64,000 nucleotides of DNA from Myxococcales bacterium. Lineage in GTDB: Bacteria; Myxococcota_A; Polyangia; Polyangiales; Houyiibacteriaceae. A program made the translations under genes and the position numbers. The notes under the pieces are model-generated. The model saw only the letters and a program-made list of their open reading frames with translations, was not told the DNA's origin and searched no databases. Location of the stretch: NCBI GenBank assembly GCA_024640845.1, contig JAHEEE010000001.1:44453-108452 (forward strand), in the 5' to 3' direction. This document shows positions 35,276 through 43,627 of this stretch, one piece after another (position 1 is the first letter of the stretch; the number at the start of each line of letters is the position of its first letter).

Positions 35276-35397
35276 GCGCGAGCCGGAACGGCGAAGCCCG
35301 GCGCAAGTGCGCCGGCAAGCCCCAAGCGAAGCGAAGGGGCGCGCAGGGAGGATTACGTGGCGGGGGTGGGCGGGTCGGATGTAACTAAACCAAACCA
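35276..35397 (+). repeat. Structured repeat family, copy B
   Basis: Second copy. Hairpins: I, GCCG-GAA-CGGC (35282-35292); II, CCGGCGC-AAGT-GCGCCGG (35298-35315, seven pairs); III, GCCCC (35319-35323) with GGGGC (35336-35340) around AAGCGAAGCGAA. The tail AGGGAGGATTACGTGGCGGGGGTGGG continues to TAACTAAACCAAACCA. Compared with copies A and C the stem bases differ but stay paired while loops and tail are constant. Confidence 0.82.
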
Positions 35398-35435
35398 GCT
35401 CCCCAACCCGCCGACCACTCTCCGGCAAGCAACCC

Positions 35436-35553
35436 GCGAGCCCGCAGGGCGAAGCCCGGCGCGAATGCGCCGCCAAGCGCGAGCGAAGCGAGTGCCGCGG
35501 AGGGAGGATTACGCGGCGGGGGTGGGTGGGTGGACATTAACTAAACCAAACCA
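35436..35553 (+). repeat. Structured repeat family, copy C
   Basis: Third copy, 38 nt after copy B in the same orientation. Hairpins: I, GCCC-GCA-GGGC (35440-35450); II, CGGCGC-GAAT-GCGCCG (35457-35472); III, GCGC (35477-35480) with GTGC (35492-35495, one G-T) around GAGCGAAGCGA. The tail GGAGGGAGGATTACGCGGCG...TAACTAAACCAAACCA matches the others except GGACAT in place of CGGATG. Confidence 0.82.
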
Positions 35554-35604
35554 CGCCACAGGCCCAACCCACCGCCGAAGCCAGCAATCAACCGCCGCCA
35601 ACCC

Positions 35605-37272
35605 TTACTTCTTGAAGAACTTCCCAAAAATACTCGGCCGCTTGCTGTCGCCCCTGGGCGGAGGGGCGCTCGAGCGGCCGCGGGCTTTGCGCATCTCGCC
35701 GACCCGGACCTCGCGCAGCGCTTCGAGGTTCTTCGGGTCGAGCTTTGCAACCTTCTTGAAGTGCTTGTGGGCCTTGTCGTGGTCGCCCATTCGCTTCAGG
35801 AAATGCGCCCGCGTGAAATGGCCGTGCACGTGATCCGGATTGAGCTGGAACGTGGTGCGCAGCAGACTTCGGATTTCGTTGGCGACTTCTTCATTTTCGA
35901 CCCCATCACGGAGAAGGAGAATCCACGCCTTCATGGCGGGGTAGTCCGCCTCTTTACGCACGACACTCATCGCCGCGTCACAAATCTCGATCGCCTCGTC
36001 GTATCGGCGCCGCTTGACCAGGATGTCGACCTTCTGGAAGTTGATGGCGGCTTCGACCATCACGTTCAGCTTCCGCTCGGACTCGGGGGTACCACCGCCC
36101 TGCATCACGGTCTTCTGATAGGCCGAGCGCTTGTTCGTGTCGCTGAGGGTATCGTTCGCCACCGTGACCAGGTGGAAGATCTCCTCTACCCACGGACGGA
36201 GCGGGCTCAGCTCGGCCGGAAGCCGGTCGGGATGCCACTTCTTCGCCAGCGTCATGTACTTGCTGCGGATGTCTTTTTCATCTGCCGACTCCCGGACGCC
36301 GAGCATCTCGAAGTAGTTCTGCCGGTCCATCATACTGATGATTCGCGAGATCTCTTCCCAGCGCTTCTGGTGCTTTTCACTCAGGCCTGGAGGCGGCGGA
36401 GGGGGCATGTCTCGCGGAGCGACGATCTCGCCCGACAAAGTCTTGGCGGGCGGCAGGTTGCTCAGCGAAGCCGGCAGCACGGAGTCCCCACCGGGTAGAC
36501 CCGGTATGTGGGAGTCTCGCATTCCGGGAATCGAGGAAATGCGGTTGCGAGGCGGCGGCATGCTCCCGGATGACTGCGACGGTCGGGCAGGCGGCGTCGA
36601 CTTACGCGCCGCATCCTGCGACGAGGCCGCGGCTTTCAGCTTCTGCTGCGACACGGGTCGGTAGACCTCGAGGCAGTCCGAGATCGCCAGCAAGTAGAGC
36701 ATGCGTTGCGCGAGCTTCGGGTCACCAAATTGCTCGATCAGGATTGCAGCGGTGGCGGGCTCTGCGCGCATGAGCTCGATGAACGCCATCTCGTTGGACT
36801 GGAGTCCGAGCCTGTTGAGCGGCGCGCCCTTCTTGACACGCTGACGCTCGAGGCCGAGCTTGCGTAACACTTTGGTCACCGCGTTGTTGGGGACGTCGCC
36901 CCGCAGCGAGGTCGCGATCAATGCCAGGATGTCGACCTGTCCGCGCAGCGTTCCCGGACCGTCGCCGACGAGATCGGCCTCATAGAAAGCGTACGGACTG
37001 TGGTCGCGCTGGAAGATGGTGAGCATCGCGCGCTCGAGGTCGGCGGCGGGGTCGAGGAAGCGTCCGATGGCGGGCGCACCCGCTCGAAACAGGATTCGGT
37101 CTTGCCCCGGACGCTCATCATCGGGCCAGACGGCGAGGGTGCCCGAAAGCCCTTTCTTCTGGATCGATAGAAGGACGTGCCCGAATGGGGTGGCGCTCAG
37201 CGAGCCCTCCGCCAGCGGCTTTGGGACAGACGATGTCAAAGCTCGATGCTCCAAGGAATTACAGGGTGACAT
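35605..37272 (-). CDS. DUF4388-like/DnaJ/TPR protein
   Basis: Cytosolic multi-domain protein, 555 aa from the ATG at 37272; earlier in-frame starts up to 37341 are possible. The N-terminal about 200 residues (EGSLSATPFGHVLLSIQKKGLSGTLAVW) resemble DUF4388/PATAN, a domain common in myxobacterial signalling proteins. A Pro/Ser-rich linker follows, then a J-domain (NYFEMLGVRESADEKDIRSKYMTLAKKWHPDRLP) with an intact HPD. The C-terminus has TPR-like repeats (NPDHVHGHFTRAHFLKRMGDHDKAHKHFKKVAKLDPKN). Probably recruits Hsp70 to a particular client; which one is unknown. Confidence 0.83.
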   Translation of the reverse strand: MSPCNSLEHRALTSSVPKPLAEGSLSATPFGHVLLSIQKKGLSGTLAVWPDDERPGQDRILFRAGAPAIGRFLDPAADLERAMLTIFQRDHSPYAFYEADLVGDGPGTLRGQVDILALIATSLRGDVPNNAVTKVLRKLGLERQRVKKGAPLNRLGLQSNEMAFIELMRAEPATAAILIEQFGDPKLAQRMLYLLAISDCLEVYRPVSQQKLKAAASSQDAARKSTPPARPSQSSGSMPPPRNRISSIPGMRDSHIPGLPGGDSVLPASLSNLPPAKTLSGEIVAPRDMPPPPPPGLSEKHQKRWEEISRIISMMDRQNYFEMLGVRESADEKDIRSKYMTLAKKWHPDRLPAELSPLRPWVEEIFHLVTVANDTLSDTNKRSAYQKTVMQGGGTPESERKLNVMVEAAINFQKVDILVKRRRYDEAIEICDAAMSVVRKEADYPAMKAWILLLRDGVENEEVANEIRSLLRTTFQLNPDHVHGHFTRAHFLKRMGDHDKAHKHFKKVAKLDPKNLEALREVRVGEMRKARGRSSAPPPRGDSKRPSIFGKFFKK

Positions 37273-37371
37273 ATCGAACACGTCAGTGACATATTCAGGT
37301 CGCCGAGAAGCACAGAACCACATCAAGATCCGTAATTCCAAGGCTTCCGGGCAACACCCCTGATAATTCCA

Positions 37372-38871
37372 TCAGTCCGTGATCGTCCAGCCGGTGCCTT
37401 CGGTGCTGTCGAGCAGCTCGACCCCCTTCGCCACGAGCTCGCCCCGGATCCGGTCCGCCTCCGCGAAATCTTTTAGGTTTCGGGCCTCGGTCCGCGCCTC
37501 GATTTGCGCCTCGATCCACCCCGCATCGAGGCCACGCGCCTTGGCGCGCCGATCGCGAATTCGAAGAAGGACCGCGCTGGGGTCCTGGGTGCCCAGGCCG
37601 AGCTCCACCCCAAGGGCCTCAAAGCCTCGGTTCGCGGCGGCCACCGCCTCGCGAGAGGCCTTGCCCTTCTTGCGCATCGCCTGGTCGCAGAGCTCGTTTA
37701 CCGTCTTGAGGAAGTCGGCCAGTTTCGCGAGCGCGACTGGCATGTTGAGGTCGTCATCCAATGCTCCGCGAAGAGCTCCGGGGAACTCCGCAAGCTCTTT
37801 TGGAACAGGCCCATCGCCATCCACGATTCGCTTCTCCGGTAGGTCGGCGAGGCGTCGCTTGGTCTTGTAGACGTAGGCCACTCGGCGCTCCGCCTCTTCG
37901 AACTGTGGAAACCCAGTGACGTTTCCGGCGTCGTCGAGCGTCCAGTCGAGATTGAGCGGTGCGCGGTAGTGCACCGTCATCATGAAGTAGCGAATCGCCT
38001 CGGGCTCCACACGATCGAACAAGTCGCGCGCGGTGAAGAAATTTCCGAGGCTCTTGCTCATCTTCTCCTTGTCGACTTCGACGAAGCCGTTGTGCATCCA
38101 GCAGCGCGAGAACGGCGCGCCCGTGGCCGCTTCGCTTTGGGCGATTTCGTTTTCATGGTGAGGGAAGACCAGGTCGAGCCCGCCACCGTGGAGATCGAGT
38201 GTGTCGCCGAGGTGCTTCATCGACATGGCGGAGCACTCGATGTGCCAACCCGGGCGCCCTCGTCCCCAGGGGCTCTCCCATCCCCAAGCGCCTTCATCGC
38301 TCTTCTTCCAAAGGGCGAAGTCCGCTGGGTGCCGCTTTCGCGTGGCCTGTGTTTCGTCGAGGCGCTCGCTGGCACCGACCTTCATCTGTCCGAGGTCGCG
38401 ATGGCTCAGCTTTCCGTACTGAGGAAATGACTCGACCGAGAAATACACGTCACCGTCGGATACGTAGGCGTGCTCGCCATCGATGAGCCGTTGCACGAGC
38501 GCGAGGATGTCCCCGAGATGTGTGCTCACGCGCGGCTCGACGTCGGGGTCGAGGTTGCCGAGCCGGTGCATGTCCTCCGCGTACGCGTTTGCGAACCGCG
38601 TGGCGAGCTCGGTGGGCTCGGTGCCCGTCTCTGCCGCGCGTTTGAGGATCTTGTCGTCCACGTCGGTGATGTTGCGGACGTAGGTGACTTCGAGCCCGTT
38701 GCTCCGGAGATGACGAACGAGAACGTCGTAGACCACGTAGCAGCGGGCGTGGCCGAGGTGCGCGTAGTCGTAGACGGTCGGCCCGCAGACATAGATGCGC
38801 GCGTGGCCGGGCTCAGCTGGCTCGAACGGCTCTTTTTTCCCTGTCAGGGTGTTGTGCAGGCGAACACTCAT
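37372..38871 (-). CDS. cysS: Cysteinyl-tRNA synthetase
   Basis: Class I aminoacyl-tRNA synthetase, 499 aa, charging tRNA-Cys. The HIGH motif is HLGH in CGPTVYDYAHLGHARCYVVYD, zinc ligands occur in CGPTV and in the GWHIECSAMS block, and KMSKS reads KEKMSKSLGNF. The C-terminus has the DALR-like domain ending DSTEGTGWTITD. Divergent from hisD, with 82 nt between starts. Confidence 0.96.
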   Translation of the reverse strand: MSVRLHNTLTGKKEPFEPAEPGHARIYVCGPTVYDYAHLGHARCYVVYDVLVRHLRSNGLEVTYVRNITDVDDKILKRAAETGTEPTELATRFANAYAEDMHRLGNLDPDVEPRVSTHLGDILALVQRLIDGEHAYVSDGDVYFSVESFPQYGKLSHRDLGQMKVGASERLDETQATRKRHPADFALWKKSDEGAWGWESPWGRGRPGWHIECSAMSMKHLGDTLDLHGGGLDLVFPHHENEIAQSEAATGAPFSRCWMHNGFVEVDKEKMSKSLGNFFTARDLFDRVEPEAIRYFMMTVHYRAPLNLDWTLDDAGNVTGFPQFEEAERRVAYVYKTKRRLADLPEKRIVDGDGPVPKELAEFPGALRGALDDDLNMPVALAKLADFLKTVNELCDQAMRKKGKASREAVAAANRGFEALGVELGLGTQDPSAVLLRIRDRRAKARGLDAGWIEAQIEARTEARNLKDFAEADRIRGELVAKGVELLDSTEGTGWTITD

Positions 38872-38953
38872 GTCGGCGAAGTTGGAGCACTTTCCGCCCC
38901 GAAGGGCAAGGTTGCGCGGTTGACCAGGTCCGCCGGACGGCTAGAACCAGCAA

Positions 38954-40225
38954 ATGCTCACGATCTACGAACGGGGCCAGCCCGGCTATGAAGACACGCT
39001 AGCGTCTTTGAGCCGGCGAGGCGACGAAGATCTCGCGCGGGTCGAGCCCGCCGTGCGCGAGATCCTCGATGCTGTGCGTGAGCGGGGCGATGAGGCCGTC
39101 CTCGACTACACCGAGCGTTTCGACGGCCGCCGACCCGAGAGCTTGGTCTTGACGAGGGACACCTGGCTGCGCGAAGCAGGCAAGGTCGACCCCGCAGTCA
39201 GAGAAGCGCTTCGCGCAGCAGGCGACCGGATTCGCCGCTATCACGAGCACCAGCGCGAAAGCGGTTTCATCTACGAAGAGGACGGCATCCGACTCGGCCA
39301 GCGGGTGCAGCCGGTGGCGGCGGCTGCGGTGTACGCTCCTGGCGGCAAAGCTCGCTATCCGTCGACGGTTCTCATGACTGCGATTCCGGCCACCGTCGCC
39401 GGCGTTCAGCGCATCGTCTTGATCACGCCGAACCCGACCCCGGAGATCTTGGCGGCAGCCGAGGTTTCGGGCGTGACCGAGGTCGTCGACGCGGGCGGCG
39501 CCCAGGCCATCGGAGCGGTCGCCTACGGCACACAATCGATCGCCCAGGTCGACAAAGTCGTCGGTCCCGGCAACATCTACGTCGCCTGCGCAAAGCGTTT
39601 GGTATTTGGGGCCGTCGATATCGATTCGATCGCAGGCCCAAGCGAGATCTTAATCGTTGCAGACGATGGGGCCGATCCGGAGGTCGTCGCGGCCGATCTG
39701 CTTTCGCAGGCGGAGCACGACGAGGCTGCGTATCCGATGCTCGTGACGTTGTCGCGATCGCAGGCCGATGCGGTCGATGCTGCCGTCGAGCGTCAACTCG
39801 CGTCGTTGCCCCGGGAAGCGATCGCAGGGGAGGCGGTCCGAAACAATGGATACTGCTTCGTCGTCAGAGACCTCGAAGAGGCGGGCCGCGTGGCGACGAC
39901 CTTGGCCGCCGAGCACTTGAGTCTTTCCGTGAGCGACCCGGACGCACTCCTTCCCAGCATCGGTGCCGCGGGCGCGATCTTCCTGGGCTACAATACGCCG
40001 GAGGCCGCGGGTGACTATGCTGCTGGGCCGAGTCACGTGCTCCCTACGGGTGGTGCGGTGCGTTTCGCCTCGCCTCTTGGCGTTTATGATTTCGTCGTCC
40101 GGTCGTCGTTGATTTGCTACTCCCGCGCGGCCATCTCGAAGCAGGGAGACCTGCTCGAAAGCCTCGCGCGTCTCGAGGGGCTCGAAGCGCACGCGCGCGC
40201 GGTGGCGATTCGACGAGCCGAGTGA
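38954..40225 (+). CDS. hisD: Histidinol dehydrogenase
   Basis: Zinc enzyme that carries out the last two oxidations of histidine synthesis. The 423-aa protein has YAPGGKARYPSTVLMTAIPA, GPGNIYVACAKRLVFG, DSIAGPSEILIVAD, the SQAEHDEAAYP zinc/catalytic block and GPSHVLPTGG. Length is typical. No other his genes are in the window, so the pathway is split across the chromosome. ttcA follows after 5 nt. Confidence 0.96.
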   Translation: MLTIYERGQPGYEDTLASLSRRGDEDLARVEPAVREILDAVRERGDEAVLDYTERFDGRRPESLVLTRDTWLREAGKVDPAVREALRAAGDRIRRYHEHQRESGFIYEEDGIRLGQRVQPVAAAAVYAPGGKARYPSTVLMTAIPATVAGVQRIVLITPNPTPEILAAAEVSGVTEVVDAGGAQAIGAVAYGTQSIAQVDKVVGPGNIYVACAKRLVFGAVDIDSIAGPSEILIVADDGADPEVVAADLLSQAEHDEAAYPMLVTLSRSQADAVDAAVERQLASLPREAIAGEAVRNNGYCFVVRDLEEAGRVATTLAAEHLSLSVSDPDALLPSIGAAGAIFLGYNTPEAAGDYAAGPSHVLPTGGAVRFASPLGVYDFVVRSSLICYSRAAISKQGDLLESLARLEGLEAHARAVAIRRAE

Positions 40226-40230
40226 CGTCG

Positions 40231-41016
40231 ATGGTTGCAGCATCGACGCTCCCCGAGTACCCATCTCGCGTGGGGCAAGCCACTCTGGAAAAGCGACTCG
40301 CTCACGAGATGGGACGATGCATCGCCGACTTCGAGCTCATCGAGCAGGGCGATCGGGTGATGGTCGCGATCAGCGGCGGCAAGGACAGTTACACTCTTCT
40401 GCATCTCCTCGAACGCGCCCGTCAACGCGCCCCCGTTCCGTTCGACATCATCGCGGTACACCTCGATCAAGGTCAACCGGGCTATGATGGTACGCGGCTC
40501 GAAGCGTGGTTACGCGACAACGACTATCAGCACCACATCCTTCGCGAGGACACCTACCAGCTGGTGACGAAGCGAATCCCCGAGGGAAAGACCTACTGCA
40601 GCATGTGCTCCCGACTTCGTCGCGGGATTTTGTACAATGCGGCAGAGCGCCTAGGCTGCACGAAGATCGCGCTCGGGCACCATCGCGACGACGCGATTGA
40701 AACCTTGATGCTGAACTTGATGTTCAACGGTGCGCTGAGCGCGATGCCGGCGAAACTTCGGAGCGCAGATGGGCGCAACACGGTGATTCGTCCCCTTCTC
40801 TATTCGTCCGAGAGGGACATCGCAGCGTACGCCGCAGGTCTCGATTTCCCGATCATGCCCTGCAACCTCTGTGGCTCGCAGGAGAATCTTTGGCGGCAAG
40901 AGGTCAAGCAACTGCTCGACGACATCGAGCAGCGCGTTCCGCAGGTGCGGCAGAGCATGCTCGCTGCGCTGAAGAACGTCCATGCGACTCACCTCCTCGG
41001 AACGAGCGAGGTCTGA
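40231..41016 (+). CDS. ttcA: tRNA 2-thiocytidine(32) synthetase
   Basis: ATP-dependent enzyme that thiolates C32 of some tRNAs using a [4Fe-4S] cluster. The 261-aa protein has the PP-loop SGGKDSYTLLHLL, CSMCSRLRRG and CNLCGSQ (two CxxC pairs for the cluster), and GHHRDDAIET. Starts at ATG 40231. Its stop shares one base with the next gene's ATG (TGATG). TtcA rather than TilS because of the two CxxC motifs. Confidence 0.94.
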   Translation: MVAASTLPEYPSRVGQATLEKRLAHEMGRCIADFELIEQGDRVMVAISGGKDSYTLLHLLERARQRAPVPFDIIAVHLDQGQPGYDGTRLEAWLRDNDYQHHILREDTYQLVTKRIPEGKTYCSMCSRLRRGILYNAAERLGCTKIALGHHRDDAIETLMLNLMFNGALSAMPAKLRSADGRNTVIRPLLYSSERDIAAYAAGLDFPIMPCNLCGSQENLWRQEVKQLLDDIEQRVPQVRQSMLAALKNVHATHLLGTSEV

Positions 41017-42128
41017 TGCGGCACCTTGCGGCCACCGCTGCCCTGCTCCTCCTCGCAACGGCGACGTCCGCCTCCGCGCAAGACATCACTGCCCAGCCCA
41101 TCAATACCGAGCAATTCCGGCCGGCGCTCGACCGCTTCGGGTTTCTCGGTATCAACGGAAGTGGGACTCTTGGGCACGGCCGGTGGAACACGGGTCTGAC
41201 CACCTGGTACTCGAACCGTCCGCTTCGCATCAACTCCGGCGGCACCAGTGAGCAGGTCATCGACAATCGGATGACGGGTGACTTCTTTGCGGAGGTTGGG
41301 CTGTTCGGTCGATGGTCCCTGGCATTGGAAGTGCCGCTGGTGTTCTACCAAACAGGAGAGACCAGCCAACCGGTCAACGGCAACACGTCGTTTACCGGCT
41401 TCGCCGTCGAGGACCCACGCTTCACGACCAAGATTCGGTTGCTGGGGAAGAAGACGGAGCAGGCCCAGGACCGGCCGGACGGTCCTGGACTCGGGCTCCT
41501 GCTCACGATTCCCGTCCCGATCGGGAGCACGAGCATGTACGTAAGCGAAGGCCAGTTCACCTTCGATGCACAGCTCCTCGGGGACTTTCATCTGATCGGC
41601 ATCGGAGCCGGCACCATGCTTGGTTGGCGTTATCGTGTGAACGAGCGCGAGTTCGGCGCGGACACGCTCGGACAAGAGATGCTGTATGGCTTTGCGCTCA
41701 AGCCGCCTATACCTCCCGCCAAGGATCTCGTCGGCCTTCTCGAGCTTCGCGGCACGACGACGTTTCGTGGACGCAGCACCAACACGCTCGAGGGCGATAT
41801 CGGCGTTCGCTGGACGAAGAATCACGTGACGCTGACCGCCGCGGTCGGCATGGGTTTCATCCGCGGGCTCGGCCAACCGCGTTTTCGCGCGGTTGCCGGT
41901 GTGATGTGGTCACCTGCAACCAATGACATGGATGCCGACGGCATTCCCGATTCCAGCGACCAATGTCCGCGCTTGCCCGAAGACATCGACGGCTTCGAAG
42001 ATGATGACGGTTGCATGGACCCCGACAACGACAACGACTTCATCCCCGACGTAGACGACAAGTGCCCCAACGAAGAGGCGATCGAGGGAAGGGATCTAGA
42101 TGAAGACGGGTGCACTGATCCGGAGTAG
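41016..42128 (+). CDS. Outer-membrane beta-barrel with thrombospondin type 3 repeats
   Basis: 370-aa exported protein with a signal peptide (MRHLAATAALLLLATATSASAQ). The body alternates strands typical of a porin-like barrel. The last about 55 residues are calcium-binding thrombospondin type 3 repeats (DMDADGIPDSSDQCPRLPEDIDGFEDDDGC and later). In myxobacteria such repeats normally lead into a C-terminal OmpA peptidoglycan-binding domain; here the frame stops right after DLDEDGCTDPE, with no OmpA domain. The end overlaps the next gene by 29 nt. It is translationally coupled to ttcA. Confidence 0.83.
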   Translation: MRHLAATAALLLLATATSASAQDITAQPINTEQFRPALDRFGFLGINGSGTLGHGRWNTGLTTWYSNRPLRINSGGTSEQVIDNRMTGDFFAEVGLFGRWSLALEVPLVFYQTGETSQPVNGNTSFTGFAVEDPRFTTKIRLLGKKTEQAQDRPDGPGLGLLLTIPVPIGSTSMYVSEGQFTFDAQLLGDFHLIGIGAGTMLGWRYRVNEREFGADTLGQEMLYGFALKPPIPPAKDLVGLLELRGTTTFRGRSTNTLEGDIGVRWTKNHVTLTAAVGMGFIRGLGQPRFRAVAGVMWSPATNDMDADGIPDSSDQCPRLPEDIDGFEDDDGCMDPDNDNDFIPDVDDKCPNEEAIEGRDLDEDGCTDPE

Positions 42129-42747
42129 CGGCTCGCTGACGCTGACGCTGACGCTGACGCTGACGCTGTCTTGCACTCCACAAGGGGATCCTGGCATCGG
42201 GGCCGGCTACGTCGACGACTTCGAGCGGGCAGCGCTGGGCAAGGACTACGACAAGACAGGGGGTAACTGGCGGATCGATGACGGACAGCTTCGGGTCAAC
42301 GGCGCGAAGAATCACCCTTTGTGGCTTCTACGAACCCTGCCTCGGGAGGTCCGGATCGAGCTCGATGTGCGGAGCGAGAGCCCGGAGGGCGACATCAAAG
42401 TCGAGCTATTTGGTGATGGGGCGTCGTACGCAAAGTCCGATCGGTACGAGGCGAGCGGCTATGTGATCATCTTTGGTGGGTGGAACAATTCGAAGAACGT
42501 TCTGGCCCGAATGGACGAGCACGGCATCGACCGAGTCATCGGCCCCGCCCGCAAGGTCGTGCCAGGAAGGACTTACCACTTCCGAATCGAGCGGGTTGGT
42601 GGCACTCTGACGGTGTGGGTGGATGACGAGGTTTTGCTGGAAATGGCCGACCCCGAGCCCCTCGGAGGTCGCGGGCACGACCATTTCGGGTTCAATAACT
42701 GGCAATCCGACCTCTGGTTCGACAATTTGGAGGTGACGCCGCTCTGA
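42100..42747 (+). CDS. Lipoprotein with concanavalin/LamG-like domain
   Basis: 215-aa lipoprotein of unknown function. The signal peptide core is SLTLTLTLTLTLSC with Cys25 as the lipidated residue; it is encoded by a hexanucleotide tandem repeat. The mature part (VDDFERAALGKDYDKTGGNWRIDDGQLRVNGAKNHPLWL...RIELDVRSES...YHFRIERVGGTLTVWVDDEVLLEM) looks like a jelly-roll carbohydrate-binding fold, DUF1080/LamG-like. It starts inside the end of the outer-membrane protein gene (29-nt overlap). Confidence 0.75.
   Translation: MKTGALIRSSGSLTLTLTLTLTLSCTPQGDPGIGAGYVDDFERAALGKDYDKTGGNWRIDDGQLRVNGAKNHPLWLLRTLPREVRIELDVRSESPEGDIKVELFGDGASYAKSDRYEASGYVIIFGGWNNSKNVLARMDEHGIDRVIGPARKVVPGRTYHFRIERVGGTLTVWVDDEVLLEMADPEPLGGRGHDHFGFNNWQSDLWFDNLEVTPL
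42135..42170 (+). repeat. GCTGAC hexanucleotide tandem repeat in a signal peptide
   Basis: Five exact GCTGAC units and a sixth GCTGTC. In the lipoprotein frame each unit adds Leu-Thr to the hydrophobic core of the signal peptide, so slippage would change its length by two residues and keep the frame. Confidence 0.85.
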
Positions 42748-42757
42748 CGGACGAGCC

Positions 42758-43627
42758 ATGACGCCGAAGGAATTCGAAATCACGCTAGCGGACGCCGAGG
42801 TGCAGCTTTCGCGCATCAAGCATCTCTACGAGCAGTGGTTTCAAGGAATCGAACGGATCGAACCGCAGATCGCGCGCAAGCAGATGGAGCGTACGATTCA
42901 CCTGCTCCGCAAGGAGCAGCCCCGCAACACTGCGCTCCGCTTCCGTTTTCAGACCCTCATTCAGCGCTACACCACTCTGCAGACGTACTGGCGGCGGATC
43001 GGACGACAGATTGAAGAAGGGACCTATCGTCGCGACCTGTTGCGCGCGCGGCGCCGGCGCGACGCGGCGCGGGCAGAGAGAGAGGCGAACCGCAACCGTC
43101 GAAGCAGCAGCCCTCTCGAGCTCGACCCCAGCCAAGACATGGACGTCGACCAACTAATCGAACAGGCGAGCGACCGCATGGACGAGCTTTTGAAGGCACC
43201 TTCGCGAGGGTCGAACGCCAAGTCCCTCGATCTCGACGAGTCCAACGCCGCACGGGTGTCGCGGCCCACGTCCAGCCCCGACGCCGGTGCGCCCTCGGCC
43301 ACGTTCGCCAAGCCGCAGTCGAACAGGCCGCAGCCGACGCGTCCCCGACCAAATCCTGCCGTCACTCCCGCCCGGAAGCCAGCTCCACCGATCCCCTCGC
43401 GCGCGAAAGGCCCTGGCGATGCCCGAATGCGACAGATCTACGAGAGCTACGTCGAGGCCAAGCGCCGCAACAACGAGCGCACGGACAAGGTCGACTACGA
43501 GACGGTTGCGAAGAGTCTGAAGAAGATGGTGCCCAAGCTCGACCGCAAGCACAAAGGCAAGCGAATCGATTTCACGGTGGTCGTCAAGGACGGCAAGGTT
43601 GGCATCAAGCCGGTCGTGAAGAAGTAG
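42758..43627 (+). CDS. MXAN_5187-like conserved myxobacterial protein
   Basis: 289 aa, function unknown. The N-terminal about 115 residues are strongly helical and basic (RIKHLYEQWFQGIERIEPQIARKQMERTIHLLRKEQPRNTALRFRFQTLIQRYTTLQTYWRRIGRQIEEGTYRR), then a Ser/Pro/Asp-rich disordered middle (about 120-220), and a C-terminal domain (IYESYVEAKRRNNERTDKVDYETVAKSLKKMVPKL...[20 protein letters not shown]) that I recall as the MXAN_5187 C-terminal domain. It seems confined to Myxococcota and relatives. Starts 10 nt after the lipoprotein; its end overlaps the convergent hflX by 23 nt. Confidence 0.75.
   Translation: MTPKEFEITLADAEVQLSRIKHLYEQWFQGIERIEPQIARKQMERTIHLLRKEQPRNTALRFRFQTLIQRYTTLQTYWRRIGRQIEEGTYRRDLLRARRRRDAARAEREANRNRRSSSPLELDPSQDMDVDQLIEQASDRMDELLKAPSRGSNAKSLDLDESNAARVSRPTSSPDAGAPSATFAKPQSNRPQPTRPRPNPAVTPARKPAPPIPSRAKGPGDARMRQIYESYVEAKRRNNERTDKVDYETVAKSLKKMVPKLDRKHKGKRIDFTVVVKDGKVGIKPVVKK

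Larger units (their letters stand above)
34959..35604. other. Gene-free 646-nt gap filled with repeats
   Basis: The only gap over 300 nt in the window. It lies between the metallo-beta-lactamase gene start and the DnaJ-protein stop, both on the minus strand. It holds an inverted-repeat element (35010-35196), then structured repeats B (35276-35397) and C (35436-35553). The pieces between (35197-35275, 35398-35435, 35554-35604) show nothing I can name. Open frames here lack family matches and their translated pieces mirror the repeats, so I treat the gap as non-coding. Confidence 0.75.

Noticed and set aside
35276-35553. CRISPR array
   Set aside because: Only two units of about 120 nt with one 38-nt gap; no short regular repeats, no cas genes.
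34979-35833. 284-codon open frame over the repeat-filled gap
   Set aside because: Crosses an inverted-repeat element, two structured repeats and the end of the DnaJ-protein gene; repeated peptide phrases in it come from the DNA repeats.
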